A stretch of DNA of 64,000 bases, taken from an uncultured Granulicatella sp. (GTDB lineage: Bacteria > Bacillota > Bacilli > Lactobacillales > Aerococcaceae). Shown here in pieces: positions 1-8,618 of the stretch; within the stretch, counting starts at the first letter, position 1; every line of letters starts with the position of its first letter. The notes below the pieces were generated by a model, which searched no databases, was not told the origin of the DNA, and saw only the letters and a program-made list of their open reading frames with translations. The DNA lies in assembly GCA_934193545.1 (NCBI GenBank), contig CAKPVL010000002.1, positions 1 to 64,000 on the forward strand, in the 5' to 3' direction. The position numbers and the translations under genes are program-made.

Positions 1-23
1 CCCCACAACTCTCTTTCTTTATA

Positions 24-1214
24 TTAGTTTTCGCGTTCAATTGCTATGGCAATACCCATGCCGCCACCTACACAGAGGGAAGCGACCCCGATTTTACCGT
101 CGAGTTGTTCGAGGGCGTTAATCAGCGTGACCACAATACGGGTACCTGAAGCACCGATTGGATGGCCGAGTGCAATCGCACCACCGAATGGATTTACTTT
201 TTCGGTAGGAATCTTCAAGTCTTTGATGACGGCCATGCTTTGTGCAGCAAAGGCTTCGTTCAGTTCAAAGACATCCACTTTTTCAAGCGGAATACGTGTA
301 CGCGCCACTAATTTTTGAATGGCTGGAACAGGGCCGATTCCCATAATCGAAGGATCGACACCGGCTTCGGCATAACCTTTCAATGTCGCAAGAATTGGAA
401 GGCCAAGTTCTGTGGCGTATTCACGCGTTGTCATAATGACACAAGCGGCACCGTCGTTAATTCCAGAGGCGTTTCCGGCTGTCACGGTTCCGTCTTTTTT
501 GAAGGCTGGTTTAAGACCTGCAAGGCTCTCAAGCGTCGTGTTTGGACGGATAAATTCATCCGTTGCTTTTAAGTCATCGGATTTTGTTTTACGGTTGAAG
601 ACCGCTACAGGAGTGATTTCGTTGGCGAAACGTCCTTCTTCTTGCGCTTTAGCGGCTTTTTGTTGAGAAGATACAGCGAAAGCGTCTTGTTCTTCGCGGG
701 TAAATCCGTATTTTTCAACGATGTTTTCTGCAGTAATGCCCATCGCGTCTTGTGAGTAGGCATCTGTTAACCCATCATTGAATAAAGAGTCGACTAATGT
801 CACAGGACCATTTTTTGGAGCAAAGCGTTGTTGTAATAAATGCGGTGCAAGGCTCATATTTTCCATACCGCCGGCTAAGACGATTTTGGCGTCGCCTAGT
901 CGAATCGCTTGTGCGGCTGAAATAATGGCTTTCAAACCAGAGCCACACACTTCATTAACTGTAACAGCAGTACTTGCATGGTTCAGTCCAGCGCCGAGTC
1001 CGACTTGACGAGCAGGATTTTGTCCAAGACCTGCTTGTAAGACATTTCCAAAGATGACTGTATCTATTTGTTCAGGTGAAAGATTCGCTTTTTGGATGGC
1101 AGCTTTTGCGACCGTTGTTCCTAATTCGATAGCAGAAGTTGTCGCAAATTGCCCGCCAAATTTACCAATCGCAGTACGAGTAGCACTCACGATAACGATA
1201 TCATTTCCGTTCAT
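24..1214 (-). CDS. acetyl-CoA acetyltransferase (thiolase)
   Basis: This 396-residue protein has the full length of a biosynthetic thiolase, which condenses two acetyl-CoA into acetoacetyl-CoA in the cytoplasm. The nucleophile Cys90 lies in NEVCGSGLKA, and the C-terminal motifs GGAIALGHPIGASGTR (catalytic His) and CVGGGMG (second Cys) are intact. The ATG is preceded by GGAAAGGA on the minus strand. It is divergent from mvaS, whose substrate it would supply, so a role in the mevalonate pathway is likely. In enterococci this activity is fused to HMG-CoA reductase (MvaE); here it is a stand-alone enzyme. A purine-rich stretch after the stop codon, at the window edge, could be the ribosome binding site of a following gene. 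Degradative use in fatty-acid oxidation is a less likely alternative. Confidence 0.93.
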   Translation of the reverse strand: MNGNDIVIVSATRTAIGKFGGQFATTSAIELGTTVAKAAIQKANLSPEQIDTVIFGNVLQAGLGQNPARQVGLGAGLNHASTAVTVNEVCGSGLKAIISAAQAIRLGDAKIVLAGGMENMSLAPHLLQQRFAPKNGPVTLVDSLFNDGLTDAYSQDAMGITAENIVEKYGFTREEQDAFAVSSQQKAAKAQEEGRFANEITPVAVFNRKTKSDDLKATDEFIRPNTTLESLAGLKPAFKKDGTVTAGNASGINDGAACVIMTTREYATELGLPILATLKGYAEAGVDPSIMGIGPVPAIQKLVARTRIPLEKVDVFELNEAFAAQSMAVIKDLKIPTEKVNPFGGAIALGHPIGASGTRIVVTLINALEQLDGKIGVASLCVGGGMGIAIAIEREN

Positions 1215-1450
1215 ATTTTCATTCCTTTCCAGTCTATATTTACTATTTCGTTTCTATTTTATAAGATTTCGTATAAGAAACCTATCAATTTAGTACAAAT
1301 AATTAGTAAAGAATTGTTTAAATTCCCTAACATTTAGTGAATTCAATTGTCCTAACGGCGAATTTTTGCTACTATAGTGTGTGCTAAGAAAGAACAGGAA
1401 GCTCAATTTGTGTGTTTGGAGCTTCATTCGTAAAGGAGAACAATAAAACA
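1215..1450. promoter_or_regulatory. divergent thiolase/mvaS promoter region
   Basis: This AT-rich spacer separates two divergent genes of one pathway and must hold both promoters. A TATAGT at 1373-1378 is a candidate -10 for mvaS, but the nearest TTGTCC (1347-1352) is 20 bases away, so the assignment is weak. On the minus strand a TTGATA and a TATAAA are seen, about 19 bases apart. Confidence 0.4.
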
Positions 1451-2611
1451 ATGAATATAGGGATAGATAAGATTGGCTTTTTCGTACCGCCGACTGCGCT
1501 AGATATGGAAACACTAGCAGTGGCGCGTGGAGTAGAGCCAGCTAAATACACGATTGGAATTGGCCAGTCTACAATGGCAGTAGCACCAGTGACTCAAGAT
1601 ATCGTGACTTTAGCCGCAAATGCTGCGTTATCCATTATCGATGATGAAGATCGCGAATCTATTGAAATGATTTTATTTGGGACAGAAACTGGAATCGATC
1701 AATCAAAATCAGCTGCCGTCTATATGCAACGTATGCTTGGGTTATCAAATCGTGTTCGTAGCGTGGAATTAAAACATGCCTGCTACGGAGCAACAGCTGC
1801 CTTACAATTAGCAAAAGGCCACATTGCCTTAAACCCAACTTCAAAAGTATTAGTCATCGCAAGTGACATTGCTAAATACGGATTAAACTCTGGCGGGGAA
1901 CCAACACAAGGTGCCGGAGCAGTCGCAATGATTGTTTCCGCAGACCCACGTTTACTTGTTTTAGATAACGAAACAAGCTTATTCACAGATGACGTGATGG
2001 ACTTCTGGAGACCAAACTACTCAGCGTATCCAATGGTAGACGGAAAATTCTCAAACGAGCAATACATCCGTTTCTTTGCAGAAGTTTGGAATGATTATCA
2101 AGCAAAAACAAATGCGCAGTTCTCAGACTTTGACGCAATTTGTTTCCATTTACCATATACAAAAATGGGGATGAAAGCCTTCAAGCCATTCTTAGAAGAA
2201 ATGAGCGAAGAGGAACAAGAACGCTTCACAGCGCGTTACCAAGAAGCAGCTGTGTATAACCGCCAAGTCGGAAACATCTACACAGGTTCATTATTCTTAA
2301 GCTTCATCTCATTATTAGAAAACAGTTCTGTATTAGTAGCCGGAGACCGCATCGGATTCTTCAGCTATGGATCAGGAGCCGTTGGGGAATTCTTCGCCGG
2401 TGAATTAGTCGAAGGCTTCGAAAACCAATTGCACATTGCAGAACATCAAGCAATGCTAGAAAACCGCAAAATGTTGACAGTAGAAGAATACGAAGAAATC
2501 TTCACAGAAGTGGTAGACTCAAGCGGTGAACAAACCTTCACACGCGAAGACAACAGCCCAATTACATTAACAGCCGTTGTTGACCACCAACGTCAATACA
2601 CAATCAAATAA
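1451..2611 (+). CDS. mvaS: hydroxymethylglutaryl-CoA synthase
   Basis: MvaS condenses acetyl-CoA with acetoacetyl-CoA to HMG-CoA, the committed start of the mevalonate route to isoprenoids in many lactic acid bacteria. The catalytic Cys111 sits in KHACYGATAAL, Glu79 in FGTETG, and the catalytic His in HLPYTKMG, the same triad as in enterococcal MvaS. The open frame extends upstream, but the ATG at 1451 has AAAGGAGAA at the right distance and begins at MNIGIDKIGF, where the family starts, giving 386 residues. It is divergent from the thiolase gene that makes its substrate. The gene ends in a strong intrinsic terminator. Confidence 0.96.
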   Translation: MNIGIDKIGFFVPPTALDMETLAVARGVEPAKYTIGIGQSTMAVAPVTQDIVTLAANAALSIIDDEDRESIEMILFGTETGIDQSKSAAVYMQRMLGLSNRVRSVELKHACYGATAALQLAKGHIALNPTSKVLVIASDIAKYGLNSGGEPTQGAGAVAMIVSADPRLLVLDNETSLFTDDVMDFWRPNYSAYPMVDGKFSNEQYIRFFAEVWNDYQAKTNAQFSDFDAICFHLPYTKMGMKAFKPFLEEMSEEEQERFTARYQEAAVYNRQVGNIYTGSLFLSFISLLENSSVLVAGDRIGFFSYGSGAVGEFFAGELVEGFENQLHIAEHQAMLENRKMLTVEEYEEIFTEVVDSSGEQTFTREDNSPITLTAVVDHQRQYTIK

Positions 2612-2616
2612 GACGC

Positions 2617-2648
2617 AAACCGTAGCCAATAAAAGGCTGCGGTTTTTT
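2617..2648 (+). terminator. mvaS terminator
   Basis: An 11-bp stem, AAACCGTAGCC / GGCTGCGGTTT, is followed by a run of T directly after the mvaS stop codon. Confidence 0.9.
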
Positions 2649-2974
2649 TGGTTGAAGAAGCAAAAAAATAAAAATGTAGCATATATGCTACATTTCGAAT
2701 TTTAAAATTAAAAGTAAAATATAAACGTTGAAATGATGCGGTTTTTAGCGGTCTATTCAGCAACCCCGTTTTAGGTCGTTTGCACAAATTCGGAATGACA
2801 TCGTAAATTTTCTGAGAAAAAATCAAAAAAATTTTTTTCAGTCACGTCCCCCTTCAAACTGACAAAAATCCTCAAAAACCCCGCTGGGATGCACTCTCTA
2901 ACACCCTGCACCGCTTCCGTCAAACTGAGTGGCGCAACACTTTTTTTCATTTTTTTATAAAGGATTTGAACAAA
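2649..2974. other. non-coding spacer before repeat A
   Basis: No convincing gene is present. The stretch is AT-rich with several homopolymer runs. It contains a loose CodY-like sequence at 2806-2820 (three mismatches), which I do not accept as a site. The short open frames here have no ribosome binding site and overlap the hairpin repeat. Confidence 0.5.
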
Positions 2975-3314
2975 ACGCACAAAAAAAGATGATACCGGAG
3001 AAATTTGCGGATTTTATAATCGCAGTAACAGGGAATCGCATCGAATGTGAGGGAGAAAGACAGAAATACTCTAAATACATTATTGTATTTAGAGTATTTC
3101 GTTTTCTTTCCCCCACAAAGTTGAATAGGGATGAGCAAACTGGATACAGTGAAGCTCATTCCATTCAACCACTGTGCTTACGCGGAGTAGGGACTTGTTC
3201 CGTACTTCGCGTTTGAAGCTTCGAAGGTGCAAGACCTAGGCTTGCACCGGTGCCCTGTAACAGCGATTATAAAAATAATCCGCAAGGATTCGAAGGTACC
3301 ATCTTTCTGTGCGT
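2975..3314 (+). repeat. long-hairpin repeat, copy A (340 bp)
   Basis: The arms pair over about 55 bases. The left arm begins ACGCACA and runs through TTGCGGATTTTATAATCGC to ACAGGG near 3030. The right arm starts CCCTGTAACAGCGATTATAA (from 3253) and ends TGTGCGT at 3314. Inside are three hairpins, including a perfect AAATACTCTAAATAC inverted repeat, a GTTGAAT...ATTCAAC stem and one at 3180-3212. Then comes TTTGAAGCTT and a small hairpin GGTGCAAG (3226-3233) / CTTGCACC (3241-3248). A mini-hairpin AATCC-GCAA-GGATT lies in the right arm. Copies B to F share this order of parts. Confidence 0.9.
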
Positions 3315-3320
3315 ATATTA

Positions 3321-3350
3321 TAGTCAAATTTCGCCCTTTTGTGGTATCCT
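3321..3350 (+). promoter_or_regulatory. candidate asparaginase promoter
   Basis: TAGTCA at 3321-3326 and an extended -10, TGGTATCCT (TATCCT at 3345-3350), are 18 bases apart. The promoter starts directly after repeat A. Confidence 0.5.
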
Positions 3351-3384
3351 ATGTAAAGAGAAAATGAAAGAAAGTAGTAGCGCC

Positions 3385-4353
3385 ATGAAGAAAATTATCG
3401 TTATCAATACCGGTGGTACGATTGCCATGAGTGAAGACCGCTCAACCGGTAACGTAACCCCTACAAGCACAAACCCATTAACAAACTCCGACACAATTTT
3501 TGCCCCAATCGCAAGTGTCGTCGTAGAGGATCTATTTAACCTTCCGTCTCCACATATGACGGAGGAAAAAATGTGGGAAGTTCAAAAGCGAATCGTTCAA
3601 GCGCAACAAGAAGGCTTTGACGGAGCGGTGGTGACTCACGGTACCGATACATTAGAAGAAACAGCGTATTTTCTAGAGCTAACAACAGACGGAAAATTCC
3701 CAATCGTTTTAACAGGAGCGATGCGTTCAAGCAATGAAATCGGAGCGGACGGGTTAGCGAACTTACGCAGTGCCATTATTACGGTAACGAGTCCAGAGAG
3801 TGTGGACAAAGGCGTTCTTGTTGTGATGAACGATGAAGTCCATGCGGCAACGTATGTAACAAAGACGCATACAACTAACGTAGCGACTTTCCAAACTCCA
3901 ACTTTTGGGCCACTGGGATTAGTATCCAAGAGTGAAGTGATTTACTTCCAAAAATTCTTACATCATGAATACTATCCGATTCAAGAACTCGTGGACAAGG
4001 TATACTTATTAAAAGCATATTCTGGAATGGATTCGATGTTATTTGATGCCATTGCTGATTCAGATGCGAATGGATTAGTCATCGAAGCTCTTGGAGCAGG
4101 TAACTTACCGCCAACGACACTTCCTGGGTTGCAACGTTGCTTGGATAAAGGAATTCCAGTCGTGCTTGTATCTCGTGCATTTAACGGTGTGACATACGAT
4201 GTATATAATTATCTTGGTGGAGGCAAACAGCTTCATGAAGCAGGAGTGATTTTCACAACAGGGCTTAGCGGACAAAAGGCTCGTGTGAAATTATCGGTGT
4301 TATTAAGCGCTCATGCGAATAGAGAAACAATCATTAGAGCATTTCAAGTATAG
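3385..4353 (+). CDS. ansA: L-asparaginase, type I (cytoplasmic)
   Basis: This enzyme hydrolyses L-asparagine to aspartate and ammonia. Both catalytic signatures are present: NTGGTIAMS near the N-terminus with the nucleophilic Thr, and VVTHGTDTLEETAYFL with the second Thr-Asp pair. At 322 residues without a signal peptide it matches cytoplasmic type I enzymes. I chose the ATG at 3385 because MKKIIVINTGG is the usual family start. An in-frame ATG at 3364 would add seven residues but lies almost on the predicted transcription start. The stop codon is 15 bases before rlmN, so the two are probably co-transcribed. Confidence 0.9.
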   Translation: MKKIIVINTGGTIAMSEDRSTGNVTPTSTNPLTNSDTIFAPIASVVVEDLFNLPSPHMTEEKMWEVQKRIVQAQQEGFDGAVVTHGTDTLEETAYFLELTTDGKFPIVLTGAMRSSNEIGADGLANLRSAIITVTSPESVDKGVLVVMNDEVHAATYVTKTHTTNVATFQTPTFGPLGLVSKSEVIYFQKFLHHEYYPIQELVDKVYLLKAYSGMDSMLFDAIADSDANGLVIEALGAGNLPPTTLPGLQRCLDKGIPVVLVSRAFNGVTYDVYNYLGGGKQLHEAGVIFTTGLSGQKARVKLSVLLSAHANRETIIRAFQV

Positions 4354-4368
4354 GAAAGAGGAATAGAT

Positions 4369-5484
4369 ATGGTTAGAAAAATTGGACGAGTGGTTCGTCA
4401 ATATGAAGGAAAACCGATTATTTACGGCATGCCACTAGAAGAGCTAACAGCTTGGTTTGAAGCAAAAGGCGAAAAGAAATTCAGAGCAGGGCAATTATGG
4501 GACTGGCTTTACCGCAAACGTGTAACTAGTTTTGAAGAAATGACAAACTTGCCAAAATCACTGATTGAACAGTTACAAGAAGAGTTCACATTCCCAGTGT
4601 TAAACGAACGTATCAAACAACAATCAACAGACGGAACACGTAAATTCCTCTTTGAATTAGCAGACGGCCTCTTAATCGAAACGGTATTAATGCCACAAGA
4701 ATACGGCTTATCTATCTGTGTAACGACACAAGTAGGATGTAATATCGGATGTACTTTCTGTGCCAGCGGAATTATCGCAAAACAACGTGACCTTGTTGCT
4801 GGGGAAATCGTAGCGCAAGTCATGCACGTTCAACGTACTTTAGACGAAGTGTCTCCTGGGGACCGCGTCAGCCATATCGTAGTCATGGGGATTGGGGAAC
4901 CATTTGATAACTATGATAACGTGATTAAGTTCTTGAAAGTCGTTAACTCTGATAAAGGTCTTGGCATTGGGGCTCGTCATATCACTGTATCTACAAGTGG
5001 TTTGGCTCCAAAGATTCGTGAGTTCGCTGACGAAGGATTACAAGTCAACCTTGCGTTATCCCTTCATGCGCCAGATAACGATACACGTTCTCGTATCATG
5101 CGTATCAACCGTAAATATCCAATTGAAGTCGTGATGGATGCGATTAATGAATATATCGCTAAAACTAATCGTCGTGTAACCTTCGAGTACATCATGCTTG
5201 ATCACGTGAATGACTCTGTGGAACAAGCGCAACAATTGGCCGACCTTCTTGCGGATAAGAAACGTCTTTCATACGTCAACTTAATTCCTTATAACAAAGT
5301 TCGTGAACATGACCAATATGAACGTAGTGGAAAAGAACGCGTAGTAGCCTTCTACGATGTCTTGAAGAAAAACCACATCAACTGTGTCGTTCGTAAAGAA
5401 TTCGGACATGATATCGAAGCAGCCTGCGGACAATTACGTTCAAGCCAAATGAAACGTGACCGTGCTGAAAAAACAAAAGCCTAA
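4369..5484 (+). CDS. rlmN: 23S rRNA (adenine-C2)-methyltransferase RlmN
   Basis: RlmN is a radical-SAM enzyme that methylates A2503 of 23S rRNA, and in some bacteria A37 of tRNAs, tuning translation and sensitivity to ribosome-targeting drugs. The 371-residue protein carries the CxxxCxxC iron-sulfur motif as CNIGCTFC (Cys124, Cys128, Cys131). The cysteine near the C-terminus that carries the methyl intermediate is in [20 protein letters not shown] is the family signature. The start is an ATG behind GGAAAGAGG. It follows the asparaginase gene closely and ends at a strong terminator. Confidence 0.97.
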   Translation: MVRKIGRVVRQYEGKPIIYGMPLEELTAWFEAKGEKKFRAGQLWDWLYRKRVTSFEEMTNLPKSLIEQLQEEFTFPVLNERIKQQSTDGTRKFLFELADGLLIETVLMPQEYGLSICVTTQVGCNIGCTFCASGIIAKQRDLVAGEIVAQVMHVQRTLDEVSPGDRVSHIVVMGIGEPFDNYDNVIKFLKVVNSDKGLGIGARHITVSTSGLAPKIREFADEGLQVNLALSLHAPDNDTRSRIMRINRKYPIEVVMDAINEYIAKTNRRVTFEYIMLDHVNDSVEQAQQLADLLADKKRLSYVNLIPYNKVREHDQYERSGKERVVAFYDVLKKNHINCVVRKEFGHDIEAACGQLRSSQMKRDRAEKTKA

Positions 5485-5495
5485 TGAAATTGATG

Positions 5496-5528
5496 AACCA
5501 CACCTCAAAATAGAGGTGTGGTTTTTTT
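5496..5528 (+). terminator. rlmN terminator
   Basis: AACCACACCTC and GAGGTGTGGTT form an 11-bp stem followed by T residues. Confidence 0.93.
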
Positions 5529-5638
5529 GGTGCAAAAAAGGAAATTTCTTTTATTATCCGCCAAAAGTCCTATATACATTGGATTAAGACAATGTTACAC
5601 TATGAGCATAACAATAAGTTGAAGTGGAGCGAGTGTGT

Positions 5639-7249
5639 ATGAGGGTTGTTTTTCAGCAGTTTAAAAAAGAAGTATTCATCATGATTACGTTGCTCACCCT
5701 AATTGCAGGGGCAGAGCTTGTGTCGAGTATCGTGAATGCGCAGACTTTAGATACTTTAGTGAACATGGATATTCATAATTTCTTTTATAAAGCGATTTGT
5801 TTAGTCATTATTTTTGCATTTTATCTATTGTTTACGTATATGTTGATTCGCTATCAGGCCTACTTTAATCAAAAAGTTGCGACGTGGTTAAGGGATCGTA
5901 TTAGTCATTCTATTGAAGCGACGTCTTATGGACGCTTTTATGAAAAGAATAGTCAAACGTATATTTCGTGGTTTACAAGTGACTTGGAACAGATTAAAGG
6001 GCATGCGATTGATCCAACCTTTGATGTTATCGGAGGAATTATTTCTGCGGTTATTTCTGCGGTGGCGTTATTCATGTATCATTGGTCTATCGTTTTACTA
6101 GCGGCTATCTGTATTGTCATTATGGCCGTGTTGCCGGCTTTGTTCTCAGCAGAACTGACAGAAAAAACCATCAAAGTGTCAGAAGCGAATGAAAAATTCG
6201 CAAAATCGATTTCGGATTTATTGAGCGGATATGATACCCTATTTGTTTTTCGTAAGCTAGCGTATTTAAAAGAAAAAATCCATGAAAAATCAGTTGGAGT
6301 AGGAGATACGCATCGAGACTATAGTAAGTCGATGGCCAAAGTTGCCGTTAGTGGTGGGATTGGGAATGTGTTTAGCCAGATTTCTGTATTCATCTTAACG
6401 GGATACTTAGCTTATATTGGCGAAGTCAGTATCGGGAGTATTCTAGCAGCGATGGCGTTAAGTAGTACCATCTTCAACGTGCTAGGAAATATTAGTCAAA
6501 AGATCGGTTCAATTAAGAGTGCAGATTCGTTGTTTAACAAATATGAGCAATTAGAACCAGCAGCTCTTGTAGAGGAAGCACCAGAAGACGCACCACGCAC
6601 TCTTATTGAAGTAAGTGATGTTTCGTTTAACTACGGAGAAAAGGTGATTTTAAACCATGTTTCTCTTGGCTTTAACGAAGGACAAAAATACGCGATTACT
6701 GGCGAAAGTGGAACAGGAAAATCAACGCTGTTAAATATAATCGCTGCAAAATTAACGGAGTATTTAGGAGAGGTGAAACTCGCTGGAGTCGATGTGAAGA
6801 AACAATCCTATGATGAGTTATATCGTCAAATGGTCTATATCGCGCAAAAACCGCATATTTTCACGACAACCATTCGGGAAAACGTAACGCTCACTGAAGA
6901 GTATACGGATGAAGAGGTTTGGGAGTCTCTTGAAAAAGTGGGACTCGCTTCTATTGTACGAAACTTGCCACAGGGATTAGATACGGTCTTAGGGGATGGC
7001 GATTCAAATCTATCCGGTGGTCAGTTGCAACGCATTGCCTTCGCGCGTGGATTGATGAAACAACCAAAAGTCTTCTTACTGGATGAAGTCAGCTCCAACT
7101 TAGACGAAAAGACAACCATTGAGGTGTTGAAACCAATCCTAGAAGATAAGAGCGTGACCGTTCTATGGGTAACACACCATCTTCCTGAAGCATTAAAAGA
7201 AAATATCGATCAAACGATTCAAATGAGTGAATTAAATCAAACGGCTTAA
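5639..7249 (+). CDS. ABC half-transporter (membrane domain fused to ATPase)
   Basis: A 536-residue exporter-type half-transporter. It has about six membrane segments in the first 300 residues, then a nucleotide-binding domain with Walker A GESGTGKST, signature LSGGQLQRIAFARG, Walker B VFLLDEVSSNLDEKT and an H-loop His in WVTHHLPE. All catalytic residues are intact, so it can work as a homodimer. The upstream GTG at 5624 overlaps GGAGCGAG, which better serves as ribosome binding site for the ATG at 5639. No partner half-transporter or peptide gene is adjacent. The substrate is unknown; the lineage is close to bacteriocin, peptide and multidrug exporters. It is monocistronic between two terminators. 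Confidence 0.8.
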   Translation: MRVVFQQFKKEVFIMITLLTLIAGAELVSSIVNAQTLDTLVNMDIHNFFYKAICLVIIFAFYLLFTYMLIRYQAYFNQKVATWLRDRISHSIEATSYGRFYEKNSQTYISWFTSDLEQIKGHAIDPTFDVIGGIISAVISAVALFMYHWSIVLLAAICIVIMAVLPALFSAELTEKTIKVSEANEKFAKSISDLLSGYDTLFVFRKLAYLKEKIHEKSVGVGDTHRDYSKSMAKVAVSGGIGNVFSQISVFILTGYLAYIGEVSIGSILAAMALSSTIFNVLGNISQKIGSIKSADSLFNKYEQLEPAALVEEAPEDAPRTLIEVSDVSFNYGEKVILNHVSLGFNEGQKYAITGESGTGKSTLLNIIAAKLTEYLGEVKLAGVDVKKQSYDELYRQMVYIAQKPHIFTTTIRENVTLTEEYTDEEVWESLEKVGLASIVRNLPQGLDTVLGDGDSNLSGGQLQRIAFARGLMKQPKVFLLDEVSSNLDEKTTIEVLKPILEDKSVTVLWVTHHLPEALKENIDQTIQMSELNQTA

Positions 7250-7261
7250 CGAATGTTTAGT

Positions 7262-7295
7262 GACCTTCCTATGGATGAATAGGGAGGTCTTTTTT
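7262..7295 (+). terminator. terminator after ABC half-transporter
   Basis: GACCTTCCTAT pairs with ATAGGGAGGTC around a short loop, and six T follow. Confidence 0.9.
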
Positions 7296-7642
7296 GATGT
7301 GTCGAACGCATGAAAAAGTGCGATTTGATAGGTTTTTGCCTCAAAAAGGAACGGAAAACAGTGTAATAAATGAAGAAAGTATGACCGAGATTGTAAGAAA
7401 ATTCTACGAACGCGTTACAGAACGGTGTCAAATGTTACGGAAACATATGTTCTTGTCATTTGTTTGTCATAATAACATCAGAAAAAGTCAAAAAAATTAA
7501 GTGACCTTAACAAACCGCATAAAATCAACATTTTCGATTTTATTCGTGGTAACATTATTAGCATCAATTAAGTTCGCAACCCAAAAATCCAAGCGAACGA
7601 GGTTTTTGACTTTAGAAAAAGTCGGAAATCGGAAAGGAAAAT
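7296..7642 (+). other. long leader/spacer before the LysM-3D gene
   Basis: I see no gene here. The stretch holds a WalR-like direct repeat (7454-7470), an inverted repeat ATAAAATC...GATTTTAT at about 7519-7546, and a weak promoter candidate (TTAAGT 7497, TAAAAT 7520). Short open frames lack ribosome binding sites. Confidence 0.5.
7454..7470 (+). promoter_or_regulatory. candidate WalR (VicR) binding site
   Basis: TGTCAT repeats after exactly five bases (TGTCAT-N5-TGTCAT) and is followed by A. This matches the streptococcal WalR pattern TGTNAN-N5-NGTNANA. WalR controls wall-hydrolase genes, and the gene downstream encodes a secreted LysM-3D wall protein. Confidence 0.5.
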
Positions 7643-8437
7643 ATGAAACCAATCAAGAAACAATTCATGATGGTGACAGCATCACTTGCTTTATTTAGTT
7701 TTGCAGGATTTTCAGCAACTACAGCAAGTGCCAACGAAGTAGAATGGACAGCACGTACTGTAGAACAAGTAAAACAAGATGTTAAAACAGACGATAAAGG
7801 TGTACAAGAGTACACAATCAAATGGGGAGATACATTATCAGTAATTTCTGAAGCAACTGGTGCATCATTAGATACATTAGTTCAAGTGAACGAAATTCAA
7901 GATGCAAACCTTATTTACCCAGGTACAGTGTTACGTTTCTCAGCGGACCAAAAAGAAGTAACCGTTGATAACGGAACAGAACAACACTCATACCGTGTTC
8001 AAAACAACAATGAAGTGAAAGAAGTAGAAACGACTGAAGCAACAACTGAAGCAACAACACAAGCAGCCCAAGAAACTGAAACAACTCAAGCTGCTCAAGC
8101 GACAGAAGCAACTCAAACAACACAAGCTGCTGCAGCTTCATCAAGCCAAGGTGGTTACTACTTAACAGTTGAAGCAACAGCTTACTCATATAACGAAGCT
8201 GGTTTATCAAACTACACAGCTGATGGAACAAACCTTGTTAGTGAACCAAACGTGATTGCGGTTGACCCAAGCGTTATTCCATTAGGATCATATGTTGAAA
8301 TTCCAGGTTATGGTATTTTCCGTGCTGCAGATACAGGTGGCGCAATTTACGGAAATAGAATTGACGTTCACTTAGTAAACTTATCAGATGTTTATAACTT
8401 CGGACGTCGTACAATCACTATTCGTGTATTACAATAA
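7643..8437 (+). CDS. secreted LysM and 3D-domain cell-wall protein
   Basis: The 264-residue protein starts with a signal peptide (KKQ, then a hydrophobic stretch, cleavage near ASA-NE at residue 30). A LysM domain (about residues 53-96, YTIKWGDTLSVISEATG) should bind peptidoglycan. A low-complexity Thr/Glu/Ala/Gln linker of about 45 residues follows. The C-terminal 3D domain (about residues 170-264) has the conserved aspartates in TADGTN, AVDPSVIPLG and AADTGG...NRIDVH. This domain is a double-psi barrel related to the lytic transglycosylase catalytic domain of resuscitation-promoting factors, so wall remodelling is likely. The ATG follows GGAAAGGAAAA. The gene is monocistronic. Confidence 0.88.
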   Translation: MKPIKKQFMMVTASLALFSFAGFSATTASANEVEWTARTVEQVKQDVKTDDKGVQEYTIKWGDTLSVISEATGASLDTLVQVNEIQDANLIYPGTVLRFSADQKEVTVDNGTEQHSYRVQNNNEVKEVETTEATTEATTQAAQETETTQAAQATEATQTTQAAAASSSQGGYYLTVEATAYSYNEAGLSNYTADGTNLVSEPNVIAVDPSVIPLGSYVEIPGYGIFRAADTGGAIYGNRIDVHLVNLSDVYNFGRRTITIRVLQ

Positions 8438-8473
8438 TCACAATATTTTTTGAACTAAACTTAACTTAACGAA

Positions 8474-8503
8474 GAGTCAGGAGATGTGTCCTGGCTCTTT
8501 TTT
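8474..8503 (+). terminator. terminator after LysM-3D gene
   Basis: GAGTCAGGA / TCCTGGCTC stem followed by six T. Confidence 0.88.
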
Positions 8504-8618
8504 CATTTTCAGAAAGTTAAGAAAAGGTAAGAGAATGCTAGAAAAATAGGCAAGTGCTTAAAACTGTGGTATATTAATAACATCGATTAAAAAGAAAACC
8601 GATTGGAGAGGGAATTTT

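Noticed and set aside
1290-1514. A minus-strand open frame over the thiolase/mvaS promoter region.
   Set aside because: It overlaps the start of mvaS and has no ribosome binding site.
2806-2820. A CodY-box-like sequence (AATTTTCTGAGAAAA).
   Set aside because: Three mismatches to the consensus in very AT-rich DNA, far from any start codon.
3004-3020. TATAAT in the arms of the repeats as a promoter.
   Set aside because: No suitable -35 lies 16-18 bases upstream and there is no extended -10, so I do not call a promoter, although transcription from the arms is not excluded.
2929-3216. Two open frames, one on each strand, over repeat A.
   Set aside because: They exist only because the hairpin element lacks stop codons in those frames; no start signals and no conservation in the other copies.
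7294-7500. A 68-codon open frame upstream of the LysM-3D gene.
   Set aside because: It begins in the preceding terminator, has no good ribosome binding site and spans the WalR-like site.
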